Source of the DNA: Nymphaea colorata
Taxonomy: Eukaryota > Streptophyta > Magnoliopsida > Nymphaeales > Nymphaeaceae
DNA length: 64,000 nucleotides
NCBI RefSeq assembly: GCF_008831285.2
Contig: NC_045142.1
Span: forward strand, 7,540,713-7,604,712
Reading direction: 5' to 3'
The first letter of the stretch is position 1, and the number at the start of each line of letters is the position of its first letter. Positions 1 through 12,370 of the stretch are shown piece after piece. The notes below the pieces were generated by a model that worked only from the letters and a program-made list of their open reading frames with translations, had not been told where the DNA came from and searched no databases. Both the position numbers and the translations under genes were made by a program.

Positions 1-1214
1 ATGTCAAGGTAAGCAAATTCCCCCATATGAAAATTTGACTACTGAGATTTTAGATCCATGGACATCATATATGATTTTTTTTTTTTTTGGCTGATATGGT
101 AAAGCTCCATGTTAAAATCCATGTTCAACATTGAACTTCTTAAGTCACACCTCAAATCCGTGCTTGAGATTGAGATCTTCATTTTACTTTTTGCAAGGGT
201 AGAAAGAGAGGTTGATCTTAAACCCATGAATCTCAAAGATCATATGTCAAAATACGTCAAAGGTAACCTAACATCTTCTATAGTCGAAATTTACTTCAAA
301 ATTTATTTAAAAAAAGTAGACTTGTTAAGTAGCCATGATTTATTCGTCACCTATTTTGCGTATGTAAATTCTTTTATGCAACGGAGGAGAAAAACTATAA
401 ACCAAAAGTCCACAAGAGCTTTTAATGAAATGGATGGGAGTCTTAACTCTCGGCTGGGAATTGCCAAGACATCAGTAAAAATAATCTTCACTGACATTTG
501 CCTCTGGACGTTGGTAAAAGTTGGATTCCATCGACATTGGTTTTCCCACGCGTCGGTAAATCAGTCTTTTTTTGTAGTGTGTGACCAATGTAGCAACATC
601 ATCTAAACCAAATCAAAGTGCTACCATGGATTCACAAACAGAAAAGCAGATCCCCAAGATGATCAAACGAAACCCAATGTTAACATTAATTCTTCCCAAC
701 GACAGTAAACAGGGGAGAAAACATCCTTGCAAGCTTTAGTGACATGAGACAGTAGACGTCACTAAAGCATTATTCTTGTAAGAGTCATTTTTTTTGTTTG
801 CCAAAAAAAAAAGTGCAGTTCATGACTGATCAAGTGTCCAACTACAAGTGAAACTACAAGTGAACCTTGCTGGCAACTTTGCATTATTTAAACTGGTTTA
901 TGTTCATCAAGCAAAACTGGGTTATTAATATAGCTGGACCAGACTCCTGAGGGGGTTGGTGCAATAGTTTGGCTGGGCCAGTCTTTATTTCGAATTCCCG
1001 TAGCTTCAACCCTTTGTCTTTCAAAATAGGAGACACCAATATACGACTTCATGTATAGTACAGGTGTTATTCCGTGACGCCAAAAAACAGCCTTGAACTC
1101 TAGGGAAATGGGAGAAGTAGGGAGGCTTCGGCTTTCACTTGGGTAGTGGACGTCACCCCAAAGCACCAAAAACATCTTTGAACACTTGGCATGGGTGCAC
1201 TCACCTGAAATATA
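1..1214. other. Intergenic DNA with possible CACTA-like subterminal remnant
   Basis: No recognisable gene. At about 465-570 a short motif of the form GACRTYRGTAAAA recurs (GACATCAGTAAAA, GACGTTGGTAAAAG, GCGTCGGTAAATC). It resembles the subterminal motifs of plant CACTA elements, but I see no CACTA terminus. The 165-codon open frame at 109-606 has no recognisable domain and looks like chance. Confidence 0.3.
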
Positions 1215-1222
1215 GCTGAGGC

Positions 1223-1404
1223 CAAGGGCAGAGGGAAGGGGGGGGCGCCTAGGCCATGGCCCCACCCCAACCAATGAAAATTCTTTTTTTTACATTAAAT
1301 AAATAATATTTTTTAATTACATATTTTGTATTAGAATTCAGTTTGTCAGATCTAAAGGTCGGACTGCCGGCCCGCCCTAAAAGAAAATCCTGGCTTCGCC
1401 CCTG
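1223..1404. mobile_element. hAT-type MITE, 182 bp, 8-bp target duplication
   Basis: The element runs from CAAGGGCAGAGG to TTCGCCCCTG, giving short imperfect terminal inverted repeats. It is flanked by exact copies of GCTGAGGC at 1215-1222 and 1405-1412, the 8-bp duplication typical of hAT transposition. Its body (GCCATGGCCCCACCCC near the left end, TTCAGTTTG inside) recurs at 48959-49148, 25694-25879 and 18390-18575, and inverted at 8826-9017. It has no coding capacity. Confidence 0.85.
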
Positions 1405-1412
1405 GCTGAGGC

Positions 1413-2824
1413 AACAGACCGTACTGTTGTTGAGCAGTCTAATTGCTTATTACTGTTCGTTGGTGCTTATCCTTGTCCAATTAATTGTTTACCCAATCGA
1501 GCTTTGGACATATAGACAACGTTTTCTTTCATCGCGTCTTCATTATCATCCTTGATTTTTATCCGGTCTTGTATATTTTTGTTTCTTTAACTCTTGCATG
1601 GCCTTATTAGATAGCAGCCTGTGACTTGAGTATTCTTGTGCCAATTTCCAAACATCATTTTGGCACCAATATGCTTGGCCGTGGATCACTTTATAATATT
1701 CTCAAAGTAATAAAGTAATGACATCATTTAGAGAAGAGGATTGGCACCAATATGCTTGGCCGTGGATCACTTTATAATATGTGTGGCTTCTAATAAGCCG
1801 AAATTATGTCATTACTTTATATCTAAATCACATACATCTAATTCTAACACGATCTCCCTTTTTGGTCTACTTTCTGTTGATCATTGGCCAGCTTTTTGGT
1901 TCTTATTATGTATGTCTTCTTGCAAAGTTATAAAGATTACCTTTTCTTATCTCATGCATAATACTAGGGGTGGGCATCGAGCCAAATATCCAAACCGACC
2001 TGACTCTGAAGCGGGTCAACCTAAGTCGGCCTGATAACTTAGTTTTTAATATTGTTTTGTTTAAATATATATAACTATATATTTGATTCTAATTAACTAT
2101 ATTTATATATTAAATTATATTATTTCTATATATATGTATTTATTTATTTTAATCAAGACAGGCCGCGCCTAGGCTAGCTGCGGTCTAACATTTTGTGAAT
2201 ATATAACTGAATTCGTTGATAATTATGCATTATTCATCATACAGTCAGCCTATACTCATGCAAGTCAGCATCCAAATGTTCGGATTCAGGTTCCCACGCT
2301 AATCAAGACCAACTGTTTTTCATGTCCAAATCCAAATCCAAATGGGTCTGAGGTTACCAAAACAGAAAAACAGTGGGTCTTGATTCTATTGATTCTTCAT
2401 AGAGGGCTGGGTTTATGTATTAAGGCACCCATTCCTTGAGCCATATCATGGGTTTTCCAAAGGTCAGGAGATTTAATATTTTTATTTATTGCTTACTAGT
2501 TTATAAAAACCTCTATAAGTGTGTGTTTGATAGCTTCCAATCTTTAATATAAAGCTAGACTTAAAACCCTTTTATGTGAGGCCTTACATATTAACAAGCA
2601 CCGGATCTTAGATCTACAGAAAATGAATATTTAATATATATTCACAGCATGTGCCCAGAATCTCAGATTTGACGTATGGTGGTGTTCGAAAATTTATTTT
2701 GGATTTTAGGATGCTGAAAAAAAAAAGTGAAAGGGACTTGCCTGTGGGTATGAGAATTGGCCAGTATCTATATGTTAACTAATCCAAAGGTTATACTTAT
2801 TCTTGTTGCATTTGTTGCATTTAT
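1413..2824. other. Intergenic DNA; local 40-bp duplication and a hAT-like left end
   Basis: No gene recognised. A ~40-bp block beginning TTGGCACCAATATGC occurs at about 1660 and again at 1741, 81 bp apart. At 1975 a TAGGGGTGGGCATCGAGCC end resembles the termini of the 10531-11548 and 45171-45486 elements, but the matching right end and target duplication were not found. It is probably a truncated copy. Confidence 0.5.
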
Positions 2825-3805
2825 GGTTATCACCCTAAATTTTTACAAGAGATTATAGCCAATTTATTCAAACATATTTTAGTGATTTCCATCATTTTTT
2901 GGCTTGATAGTTGATTCAGATCTCATTTGGGACCCTGGGCCCAATCTCACCCCAAAACAGGCGTTCATATTCATATCCAAATTTAAATCTCAACCCTACA
3001 TCCATATCCAAATCCAAATCTCGACCCTAGATCCAACATATATATATTTGGATCCATATCCAAATCCAAATATCGACCCTATATCTAAAATAGACCTATA
3101 GATCCATATACAAATCTGAATCTCGACCCTAAATCCAAAAAGACCTTTCGATCTGTGTCTAAATTCAAATATCAACCCCAGGTCTAAAACACACCTCTGG
3201 ATCCAAATCTAGATCCAAACACAATTTTTTGATCTACAATCCAAATTTAGATAAAGATTTGGACCCAAATCCAAGTATCAGATCCAAAATTCACACCTCC
3301 ATCAGAAATACGATGCCAAAGTCCACAATCGAGCGCAACAAGCAAAATCGAGTCCAAATTAGGAACATGTGTCCATAAAGCCACTCTTGGGCCCAAATTA
3401 GATCCAAAAACAAAGTTTGAATCCAAATCAAGAATTTCAAATCAAAATCCAAAGTCAATGCCAAAATAACAATTTTCAACACGATTTAGCGTCGCATGAG
3501 TGCGCAAACCACCCCTTTTGTTTTGCGTCTCAATCTTGCATCGAATATTCTAAAAATATGTTTTGGGTGCAAAACACTCGTCTAACTCTTGATCCGAGCC
3601 ATGGGCGTCGACCCAAACACTTTCACGGCCGAGCGACTCAATCCGGATCTAAAAGGAACCTGGGACCACCCAAAACAAAGCCGAACCTGTTTTTAACAAA
3701 AATACCATTTTTACCCTTTAAAATATGCATTTTAAAATATGTTATTTTAATTTTTTTTTTATGTGGGACCCATGGGAGGCAAAAGCCACCCTTATTGGCC
3801 CAAGC
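2825..3805 (+). repeat. Left arm of the long inverted repeat
   Basis: Reverse-complement partner of about 6155-7135. The stretch 2940-3480 is built from degenerate iterations of ATCCAAATCCAAATCTCGACCCTA-like units, so much of the arm is itself low in complexity. Confidence 0.75.
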
Positions 3806-6154
3806 CCAAAATGGAGGTATTTCGCCCCCTTTCATGCATCCTGGTGTGCCTTGGCTCGGCATCGCAAAGCCGCGCCAGGCGCAGCTTGTGACAACGCTTG
3901 GCACTGTTGCTCCTAGCATTGGCAACTATGCAAACCCAACATGTGCTGGGGCGCAGGCCCTGTTCTTGACTAAAAACCAAGTGGTTTTGTCATGATTGGG
4001 GGCATTCACCCTACCAACACCCCCAAAAAGGGGGTTTGCAGGACTAATGTTTAATTCCTTTTGGTCAAGACCAATTTTAAAAAAAACCTAAAAATAATTA
4101 AAAAAAAACACTTCAAATCACATGAAAATCTTGTTAAATTAAACTTTCAATATATGTCATACAAATCTTCTCTCTTGAGTATGAGTTAACCATTGGAGAA
4201 CATTTATAGCATTCTTACTTAAAGACTTAGAGCTTTCCCCTTAGCTGTCTCATTATTTTTCTCGTCTTGTCCTTCTCTTCTTGTCTTCTTCTTCAATCTT
4301 GGGCGCAAATTTATGTTTCAACCCCTATTCATCAAGGGAGCATGAGGAGATCTTTTGGAGAACATCCTCAACGCCTTGGAGGCTCACTCAGATAATCAGT
4401 AGACAAAGACTTGCTCCCCCTCCAATCCGTACGCTTAGACGTATGTAGTCAATATATGTCACTTGTTTTTTCTTTCTTCATCTTTTCATAGCCATACAAG
4501 ATAGCTTTAAAATTTTATCTCCAGAGTCAAGAGCTACTCTTGAGTGCTCGGGAATAATGAGCAAGGTAAAATAAAATTTCATTTTCCTTTCTATGTTGAA
4601 ATATCTTTCTTTCTTCTCTTTGCTCATTGAATGTATGCATTGTTTATGTTTGAGAAGATGTTCATACATAGTTGACTGATTTTCTAATTAGTATGTAAAT
4701 AAACGGTAAGAATGAGTGCTTGGGTTTAGTTTTTTTTGTTGTTATGTTATTTTTTTAAGTTGTTATTTGTTTAACCCAGTAAAAACCCTTTATGTACATG
4801 TTAAAACGTATCTTCATAATACTCTTATGTTTGATATTGTTTATTTCTTTCTTTTCCACCTAAGTAGGGATCCCAAAGAGAGCTTTCTTATGTTATCAAC
4901 TTTCTCTTTCAAGTATAAGTGATTTTCTCTCATTTCAATGGTGAGAGAAATAAGTTTCTTTGTACTAGATAAAATAATTATTGCTTTACATGCATATATA
5001 AAAAACTTTTGAATGTTGTTTGCAAAAGAATTTCAAAAGTTAAAACCCTCCTCAATGAAGCCATCGAGACTTAGGCTATGCTCTTGCATGAGCTTAAGTT
5101 CCTCTCCGGCCTACATAAAAAAATCGAAATAAAAAATGCTCCATGTTATCTTTCAATTTTAATTTTTAACTTTAATTTTTATATAATATTCTCACATATA
5201 TGTATATATTTATATGTGTATCTTTCTCTCTTTTTTTTTATTTAAAATCTTCTTTTCTAATATATATGTGTGTGTATCTCTTTCTCTTCTTAAAACATTT
5301 TCCTATTTCTCCTTTTCTAAAACCTCCCTCCCTCTCTCTCTCTCTCCCCCTCTCTCTCTCTCTCTTTGTTGCTCTGTCTTTTATTTTTTATTTCTTTTTG
5401 TTTAAAATCATCTTTTGTGAATAATCATATATGTAAGTGCATCTATGCGTACATATACATGTATTCTTTTTTCTAAAATCATTGCTCATGTTTTATCTCT
5501 TTTCTAAGACCTATTTTTTTCGTTGATCGACTTCACTAAAACAAAACTCACGTAATGACCTAATATTAGAATCTTGATGTTCTACAACCCCATTAGATTT
5601 TCAAAAAACTTTTCTTTCTTTACAAATATCTTTTTGACAAAATAATAAAGGTTATATAAGTAAATATAAAAAATTTACATATAATGTTATGATAGAAATG
5701 AATGATTTGTTTTCAAACATATATAATCAATACATTAATGCATTCACAAGTGCATTATTAAAAAAACTTGAGCCAAATGAGGTAGACCTCCAACTAAGTG
5801 GTATCCCAATTAGAGCAATATCTCAACAATACTTAAGATTATAAGAAAACACATTGATTTTAAAAGAAATTTTTCAAAATATAAATATTAGCTTTTAAAA
5901 GTTTTCAAATACTACTTGAAAGGATTTCTTTTTTTTTTTTTATTTCTTAAATGAAATGGTTCATCCTGACAAAATGATATTCCAAAGTTTCCACATCCAA
6001 AAGCTGCGGAGATAATAATTTTCAAAACTATTTCCATGCATCACACACTGCATTAAGGGTAAATAAGATGTTTAAATAAAATGAAATGAATCAAGAATAA
6101 GCACCACAATGCCAGGGTGCCTAGTAGTACGCCAAACATGTAAGGGCCCTCCTC
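3806..6154. other. Core of the long-inverted-repeat element, no gene seen
   Basis: AT-rich sequence without a recognisable protein. It includes a CT-rich microsatellite at about 5325-5368 and homopolymer runs. Short open frames here are low-complexity translations of T- and CT-runs. Confidence 0.6.
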
Positions 6155-7135
6155 ATTGTTTCATTAAGGGTGGCTTTCACCCCTTGGCCTCCAAGAGGGG
6201 TCCCACAAAAAAAATTGTAAAAAAACTTAAAAAACATATTTTAAAGGGAAAATGGTCTCTTTGAGAAAAAAATGAGTATGGTTCAGTTTGGGTGGTCTTG
6301 GGCTCGTGTTAGGTCTGGACTGGGTTCGTTGGTCGCAAAAGTTTTCTGATCGATGCCCAAGCTCAGGTCAAGGGTTAGATGTGTGTTTTGAGCATAAAAC
6401 ATATTTTTATAATTTTTTGTACAAGGTTGAGACGAAAAACAAAGGGCTCGTGCATGCGCATTCAGCGCTAAATATTATTGAAATTTGTTATATTGGCATC
6501 AACTTTGAATTTTGAGTTGAAATTATTAATGTAGATCCAAACTTTGTTTTTAGATCGAATTTGGACCCGACCATGGCTTTTTTGATACATTCTTCTAATT
6601 TGGACTCGAGTTCACTTGTTGGGCTCGATCATAGACTTTGACTTCTTATTTTGGATCGACGTGTGAATCTTGGATCTAGTAATTGAATTTGGGTCCAAAT
6701 CTTCAAATAAAGTTGGAGTTTGAATCTAAAACTTTCATTTGGATCTGGAGATGTAAATAGGGGTTTGTCTTGGATCTAAGGTTGGTATTTGAATTTGGAC
6801 ATGAATCTAAAGGTCTGTTTGATATAGGGTAGAGATTTGGATATGGATATATGGTCTATTTTAGATCTAGGTCGATATTTGGATATGGATATGGATCTAG
6901 AGGTCTGTTTTGGATGTACGTTCGATGTTTGGATTTGGATATGGATGTAGAGGACCATTTTATATTTGGAGTTGAGATTGGGATTTGGATCTAGAAGTCA
7001 GTTTCGGGGTGAGCTTGGGCTCAACGTCTACAATTAGATCTAGATTGACTATCAAGCCAAAAAATGGTTGAAATCACTGAAATATGTTTGAATAAATTGA
7101 GTATAATCTCTTGAAAAAAATTGGGGTAATAACCG
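6155..7135 (-). repeat. Right arm of the long inverted repeat
   Basis: Reverse complement of the left arm. Its outermost ~60 bp (from about 7073) is also the opening of each unit of the tandem array that follows, so the array and the element share a junction. Confidence 0.75.
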
Positions 7136-8825
7136 ATGAGATGTGGTTTAATTTCAAATCCTCAAAACTCTGATCCTCATTGAATCCGTGGTTGATAAAG
7201 AAAAAGAAAAGGAAAACCCCAAAAGATGAGCTTGCCTTGCTATCTACATTTGGCCAAGGTCGTGGCTCATGGCCCATAATTAACCTAACAATGGCAAAGT
7301 TAAGGGGAGTTGCTATGCCTAAACCAAACCATGATACCAATTAAAACTGCAAGTTGGCCAAAGTTATCTAAAACCAAATTTTAAGAGTATATCTGAGATT
7401 GTAAATGAAGAAGGATGATTTTACCTATTGCCATAACTTAGCGAATAAGATGTTGAGAGATTATATTTGTACAAAGTTGTTCTATAAAACCATCTTGGCG
7501 CATTGACGGTTCACGTTCAGTTCATTTCCTATGAATACTACTCCTTTCAACTGCAAACAGTCGCATGCTAAGTTGAAGAGTATACCATAGGGACCAACCA
7601 AGGCTGGATGCAGCTTTGAACCCCGAGGATATGGGGGACGGGGTTTGGTCTCACACACAACCAGTGGGATCCCTCGTTTGTCAAAGATAATTAATGGACA
7701 TGTTTGTCAAAGATAATTAATGGACATAAAAGTCTTTTTGCTTTTCAATTTTATTGTTTGTTCATGTTACATATATTTTCTTATTATCCTATTTTATGTC
7801 CAAGAATCAATTGGATATTAATTTTTAGGTGCAGCCTGGCAGTGTAGTTAACTGCATTTATGCACTCATATTTTATTTGGTTTCCAAGTCTTCTGTACTT
7901 TTATATTTGAAATCGCTAAAATATGCTTGAATAAATTGAGTATAATCTTTTGAAAAATTTTGGGGTAGTGACAGATGAGATGTGGTTTAATTTCAAGTCC
8001 TCAAATATGAGATTCCCTCATTGAATCCGTGGTTAAAAAAAAAAAAAAAGAACCCCAAAAGATGAGTGTGCCCTACCATATGCATTTGGCCAAGGTCGTG
8101 CCTCATGGCCCATAATTAACCTAACAATTGCCAAGTTAAGCAGGAGTTACTTTGCCCAGACCAAACCATGATACCAATTGAAACTTCAATGTAATATGAC
8201 CAAAGTAATCCAAAACCAAAATTTTAGGGTATATCTAAGCTCACAAAGGAAGAAGGATGGTTTTATCTATTGCCATAACTTAGTGAATAAGATGTTGAAA
8301 GACAAGTGTGCACCATAGTTCAATTGTCATGAGTACTATTCCTTCGACTGTTTCATGTTGAGTTGAAGAATGTACCATAGGACCACCCAAGTCCCGATGG
8401 AGCTTTGAACCCCGAGGATATGGGGACGGGCTTTGGCCTCTAACCCAAGCACTGGGATTCCTCATGCCTGAAAGATAATTAATTGACATAAAAGTCTTTT
8501 TGTTTTTCAATTTTATTGTACTTTCATGCTATATATATCTTATTATGATCATATCTTTATGTCCAAGAATCAATTCGTGATTAATTTTTAGGTGCAGTCT
8601 GGCATAGTTAGTTGCATGTATGCACTCATATTTTTATTGTTTCGAAAGTCTTTTGTACCTTTATATTTGAAATCACGGAAATATGTTTGAATAAATTAAG
8701 TATAAGCTCTTGAAAACATTTCGGGTGGTACAGATGAGATTGGTTTAATTTCAAATCCTCGAATTTGAGATCCTCATTGAATCTATGGTTAAAAAAAAAA
8801 CGAAAAAACAAAAGTTGAGTGTGCC

Positions 8826-9017
8826 CATGGGCGGAGCCAGGATTTCTTTTAGGGGCGGACCAAATGAAGGTTGGGTTTTGTGGGTTGGATTTGAGTAGGG
8901 CCAAACTGAACTCACATTCAAAAAATACATGGAGGCAAAAAAAAGAAAAATAATTTTTACACTGTATTTTTTTTTTCATTTGGTTGGGTGGGGCCATGGC
9001 CTAGGTGGCCCCCCCTG
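8826..9017 (-). mobile_element. hAT-type MITE inside array unit 3
   Basis: Runs from CATGGGCGGAGCC to GGCCCCCCCTG. Flanks are AGTGTGCC (8818-8825) and ACTGTGCC (9018-9025), a 7/8 target duplication. The neighbouring unit at 8063 has the uninterrupted sequence GAGTGTGCCCTACCAT, which is the empty site. It belongs to the same family as 1223-1404, inverted. Confidence 0.85.
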
Positions 9018-10530
9018 ACTGTGCCCTACCATCTGCATTTGGCCAAGGTTGTGGCCCATGGCCCATAGTTAAGCTAACATTTGCCAAGTTAAACAGGAGT
9101 TGCTTTGCCTAAACCAAACCATGGTACCGATTAGCACTGTAATATGGCCAAAGTAATCTAAAACCAAATTCTGAGGGTCATCTGAGCTCGCAAAGGAAGA
9201 AGGATGGTTTTATCTATTGCCATAACTTAGTGAATATGATGTGGAGAAATTTTATTTGCACAAAGTTATCTATAAAACCATCTTGGCACGTTGATGGTGC
9301 ACCCTTAGTTCAATTCCCATGAGTACTATTCCGTTCGACTGCAAACAATCGCATACAAGACAATTTGAGTTGAAAAATGTATAATAGGACCACCCAACTC
9401 TCGATGCAGCTTTGAACCCTAAGGATATGGGGGATGGGCTTTGGCCTCTCACACAAGCCGTGGGATTCCTCGGGCCTGAAAGATAACTAATGGACAAAAA
9501 AGACTTTTTGCTTTTTCAATTGTATTGTACGTTCATGCTATATATATCTTATTATGATCCTATATATCTTATCATGCTATATATATCTTATTATGATCCT
9601 ATCTTTATGGCGAAGTATCAATTCAGGATTAATTTTTAGGTGCAGTTTGGCACTGTAGTTAATTGCATTTATGCACCTATATTTTAATGGTTTCGAAAGT
9701 CTTTTGTACCTTTATTTTTGAAATCATTGAAATAGGTTTGAATAAATTGAGTATGATCTCTTGAAAAAATTTCGGGTGGTTACAAATGAGATGTGGTTTA
9801 ATTTCAAATCCTTGAATCTGAGATCCTCATTGAATCTGTGGTTTTTTCTTTTCAAAAGATGAGTGTGCCTTACCATCTGCATTTAGCCAAGGTTGTGGCC
9901 CATGGCCCATAATTAACCTAACATTTGCCAAGTTAAGCAAGAGTTACTTTGCCTAAACCAAACCATGATACCAATTAGCACTGTAATATGGCCAAAGTAA
10001 TCTAAAACCAAATTCTGATGGTCATCTGAGCTTGCAAAGGAAAAAGGATGGTTTTATCTATTGCCATAACTTATTGAATATGATGTTGAGAAATTTTATT
10101 TGCACAAAGTTGTTCTATGAAACCATCTTGGAGCGTTGATGGTGCACCCTAAGTTTAATTCCCACAAGTACTATTTTTTTCGACTGCAAACAATCGCATG
10201 CAAGACAATTTGAGTTGAGAAATGTATAATAGGACCACTCAACTCTCGATGCTATTTTGAATCCTGAGGATATGGGGGATGGGCTTTGGCCTCTCACACA
10301 GGCCTTGGGATTCCTCGAGCCTGAAAGATAATTAATGGACATAAAAGACTTTTTGTTTTTTCAATTGCATTGTACGTTCATGCTATATATATCTTATTAT
10401 GATCCTATCTTTATGTCCAAGAATCAATTCGACATTAATTTTTAGGTGCAGTCTGGCACTGTAGTTAATTGCATTTATGCACCTATATTTTTATGGTTTC
10501 GAAAGTCCTTTGTACCTTTATATTTGAAAT

Positions 10531-11548
10531 TAGGCCTGGGCGTCGGACCGGCTCGGCCCGGTTGGGCTCGGGCCTGGGCCCGATAAACCGGCCCGGCACC
10601 GATCCCGGGCCCAATAGGGCGGCCCGGAAGGCCCGACTCCTGCCCTCGGGTCGGGCGGCCTCCGTCCCCCGCTCGTTCCCATCCCCTCCCTCTCCTTCTC
10701 CCTCTCCGCTCCCCCTCTCTCCCTCTCCCTTCCCGTCTCCCTCTCTGGTTCCCCTCCATCCTCCGATCTCATTATCGAGAAGGGATATGGAAGGGAGTCG
10801 GCTATTGTGGTGGTGGTCACGCGCGCGAGGAGAAGGGCGCTCGATGGCAAATTGGCAACGAGGCGGCCACCTTCTAGGATGCCACGATAGACGCAGCCAT
10901 GGCTTCCGCAACCCAATAGCGTGCTCAGCGAGAACCCTTCCGTCGCCTTCTCTAGCTCCTTGTACTCGAACCTTCTGATCTCCGGGGTGGTGGTCGTGGT
11001 CGGCATCCCCTGTTGGCTGTTGCTCCTGCAGCCCTACTGCTTTTGTTTCTGTTTCTGCTTCTGCATCTTCTTCTTCCGCCTGTTAATCGTGAAGTTGGCC
11101 GAGTCGCAGGTGGCCACCGCCGAGTCGGCTCTGCAGGAGAAGTTTAGGTGCCCCATCCTCCTCTTCCTTCTCCTACCCCCTGTTGGGGACTTCAGGATTT
11201 AGGGGTTTCACCGTTTCAGAGGGTCATGTCTCACAAAGGCGGGCATGGCGTGGGAGGGAGAGCTCCACCCCCTCCTCCTCTGGTTCCCTCTCCCTCTCTG
11301 GTTCCCTCTCCATCCCCCTTCCCGTCTCCCCTTCGCAAGCACCTGGCCCGGCCGGCCGTTCTCCTCTCCCTCCCCCTTCCCGTCTCCCTCTTCGCAAGCA
11401 CCGCAAGGACTGGGCCCGGCCCGTTTGGCAGGCCGGGCCGGGCCTGACTTTTGGTGGCCCGGCCTGGCAATATTATCGGGCCCGGGTTTCAGGCCCGACG
11501 GGCCGAGGTGGGCCGGGCCAGCCCGACCCGGCCCGATGCCCACCCCTA
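10531..11548. mobile_element. hAT-type non-autonomous element, 1,018 bp, carrying a kinase gene fragment
   Basis: Termini are TAGGCCTGGGCGTCGG and CCGATGCCCACCCCTA, imperfect inverted repeats of the TAGGGGTGGGCATCGG type. Exact 8-bp duplications TTTGAAAT lie at 10523-10530 and 11549-11556. The insertion splits a tandem-array unit: sister units read continuously through TTTGAAATCA. The element is very GC-rich in AT-rich surroundings. It has CT-rich internal tracts and, antisense, a fragment with a protein-kinase start (10853-11006). No transposase is present. Confidence 0.9.
10853..11006 (-). pseudogene. Captured protein kinase gene fragment
   Basis: The minus-strand frame starting at 11006 reads [14 protein letters not shown] (residues 13-26), then the glycine loop [11 protein letters not shown] (residues 32-42) and GGRLVA (residues 46-51). 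This is the usual N-terminal lobe start of plant receptor-like cytoplasmic or transmembrane kinases. The expected catalytic lysine after LVA is absent (LVANLPSS), and beyond about residue 57 the frame becomes low-complexity arginine/glycine-rich sequence. It lies wholly inside the hAT element at 10531-11548, so I read it as a captured host exon fragment. The donor gene is not in this window. Kinase origin is fairly secure; the subfamily is not. Confidence 0.75.
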
Positions 11549-12370
11549 TTTGAAATCACTAAAATATGTTTGAATAAATTGAGTATGATCTCTTGAAAAA
11601 ATTTTGGGTGGTTGCATATGAGATGTGGTTTAATTTCAAATCCTCGAATCTGAGATCCTCATTGAATCTGTGGTTTTTTTTTTTTTCAAAAGAAAAAGAA
11701 CCAAAAAATGAGTGTATCCTAGTGTATGCATTTGGCCAAGGTTGTGGCCCATGGCCCATAATTAACCTAACATTTACCAAGTTAAGCAGGAGTTGCTTTG
11801 CCTAAACCAAACCATGATACCAATTAGCACTATAATATGGCCAAAGTATTCTAAAACCAAATTCTGAGGGTACATCTCAGCTCGCAAAGGAAGAAGGATG
11901 GTTTTATCTATTGCCATAACTAAGCGAATAAGATATTGAGAGATTCTATTTGTATAAAGTTGTTCTATGAAACCATCTTGGTGCATTGACGGTGCACCCT
12001 CAGTTCAATTCCCATGAGTACTATTCCTTTCGACTACAAACATATTCGCATGCACAACACTTTAAGTTGAAGAATGCACCATAGGACCACCCAAGTCCCG
12101 ATGGAGCTTTAAACCTCCAGGATATGGGGAGCAGGCTTTGGCCTCTCACACAAGTAGTCGGATTCCTTGTGCCTGAAGAATAATTAATGTACATAAAAGT
12201 CTTTCCTTTTCAATTCTATTGTACATTCATGCTATATATATCTTATTATGATCCTATCTTTATGTCCAAGAGTTTATTGTGGATAAATTTTTAGGTGCAG
12301 AAGCTGTAGTTAATTGCATTTATGCACTCATATTTTTATGCTTTCAAAAGTCTTTTGTACCTTTTTATTT

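Larger units (their letters stand above)
2825..7135. mobile_element. Long-terminal-inverted-repeat element, about 4.3 kb (MULE or foldback type)
   Basis: The first ~980 bp (about 2825-3805) and last ~980 bp (about 6155-7135) are imperfect reverse complements over their whole length. Landmarks: CAAGAGATTATA near 2847 against TATAATCTCTTG near 7105; AAGATTTGGACCCAAAT near 3255 against ATTTGGGTCCAAATCTT near 6687; AAATATGTTTTG near 3557 against its complement near 6390; GTGGGACCC near 3763 against GGGTCCCAC near 6194. The ~2.3-kb core has no recognisable transposase. Kilobase inverted termini are usual for Mutator-like and foldback elements. No target-site duplication was found, so superfamily and exact ends are open. 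Confidence 0.75.
7073..12370. repeat. Tandem array of five ~0.8-kb units
   Basis: Units start at about 7073, 7910, 8668, 9718 and 11551, each with GAAATC(A/G)CT-type sequence followed by TGAATAAATTGAGTAT. Each unit then carries GATGTGGTTTAATTTCAA, GGCCCATAATTAACCTAACA, GTTCAATTCCCATGAGTA, TCTTATTATGATCCTAT and TTAGTTGCATTTATGCA-like landmarks in the same order. Without insertions the units are about 760-850 bp. Unit 3 contains a 192-bp MITE and unit 4 a 1,018-bp hAT element. No protein is encoded. A degenerate sixth piece may lie at 12570-12650 (CCAAGTCCCGAAGCAACCCC). Confidence 0.85.

Noticed and set aside
109-606. 165-codon open frame near the left edge
   Set aside because: No recognisable domain, AT-rich composition like its surroundings, and it overlaps possible CACTA subterminal repeats.
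9970-9990. TGGTATCATGG on the minus strand of the tandem units as a retrotransposon primer-binding site
   Set aside because: It matches only the first eight bases of the usual initiator-tRNA site, and no LTR pair or retroelement protein accompanies it.
11148-11596. Overlapping Pro/Arg/Gly-rich frames on both strands of the hAT element
   Set aside because: They are translations of CCCTCTC- and GGCCCG-type low-complexity sequence in several frames at once.
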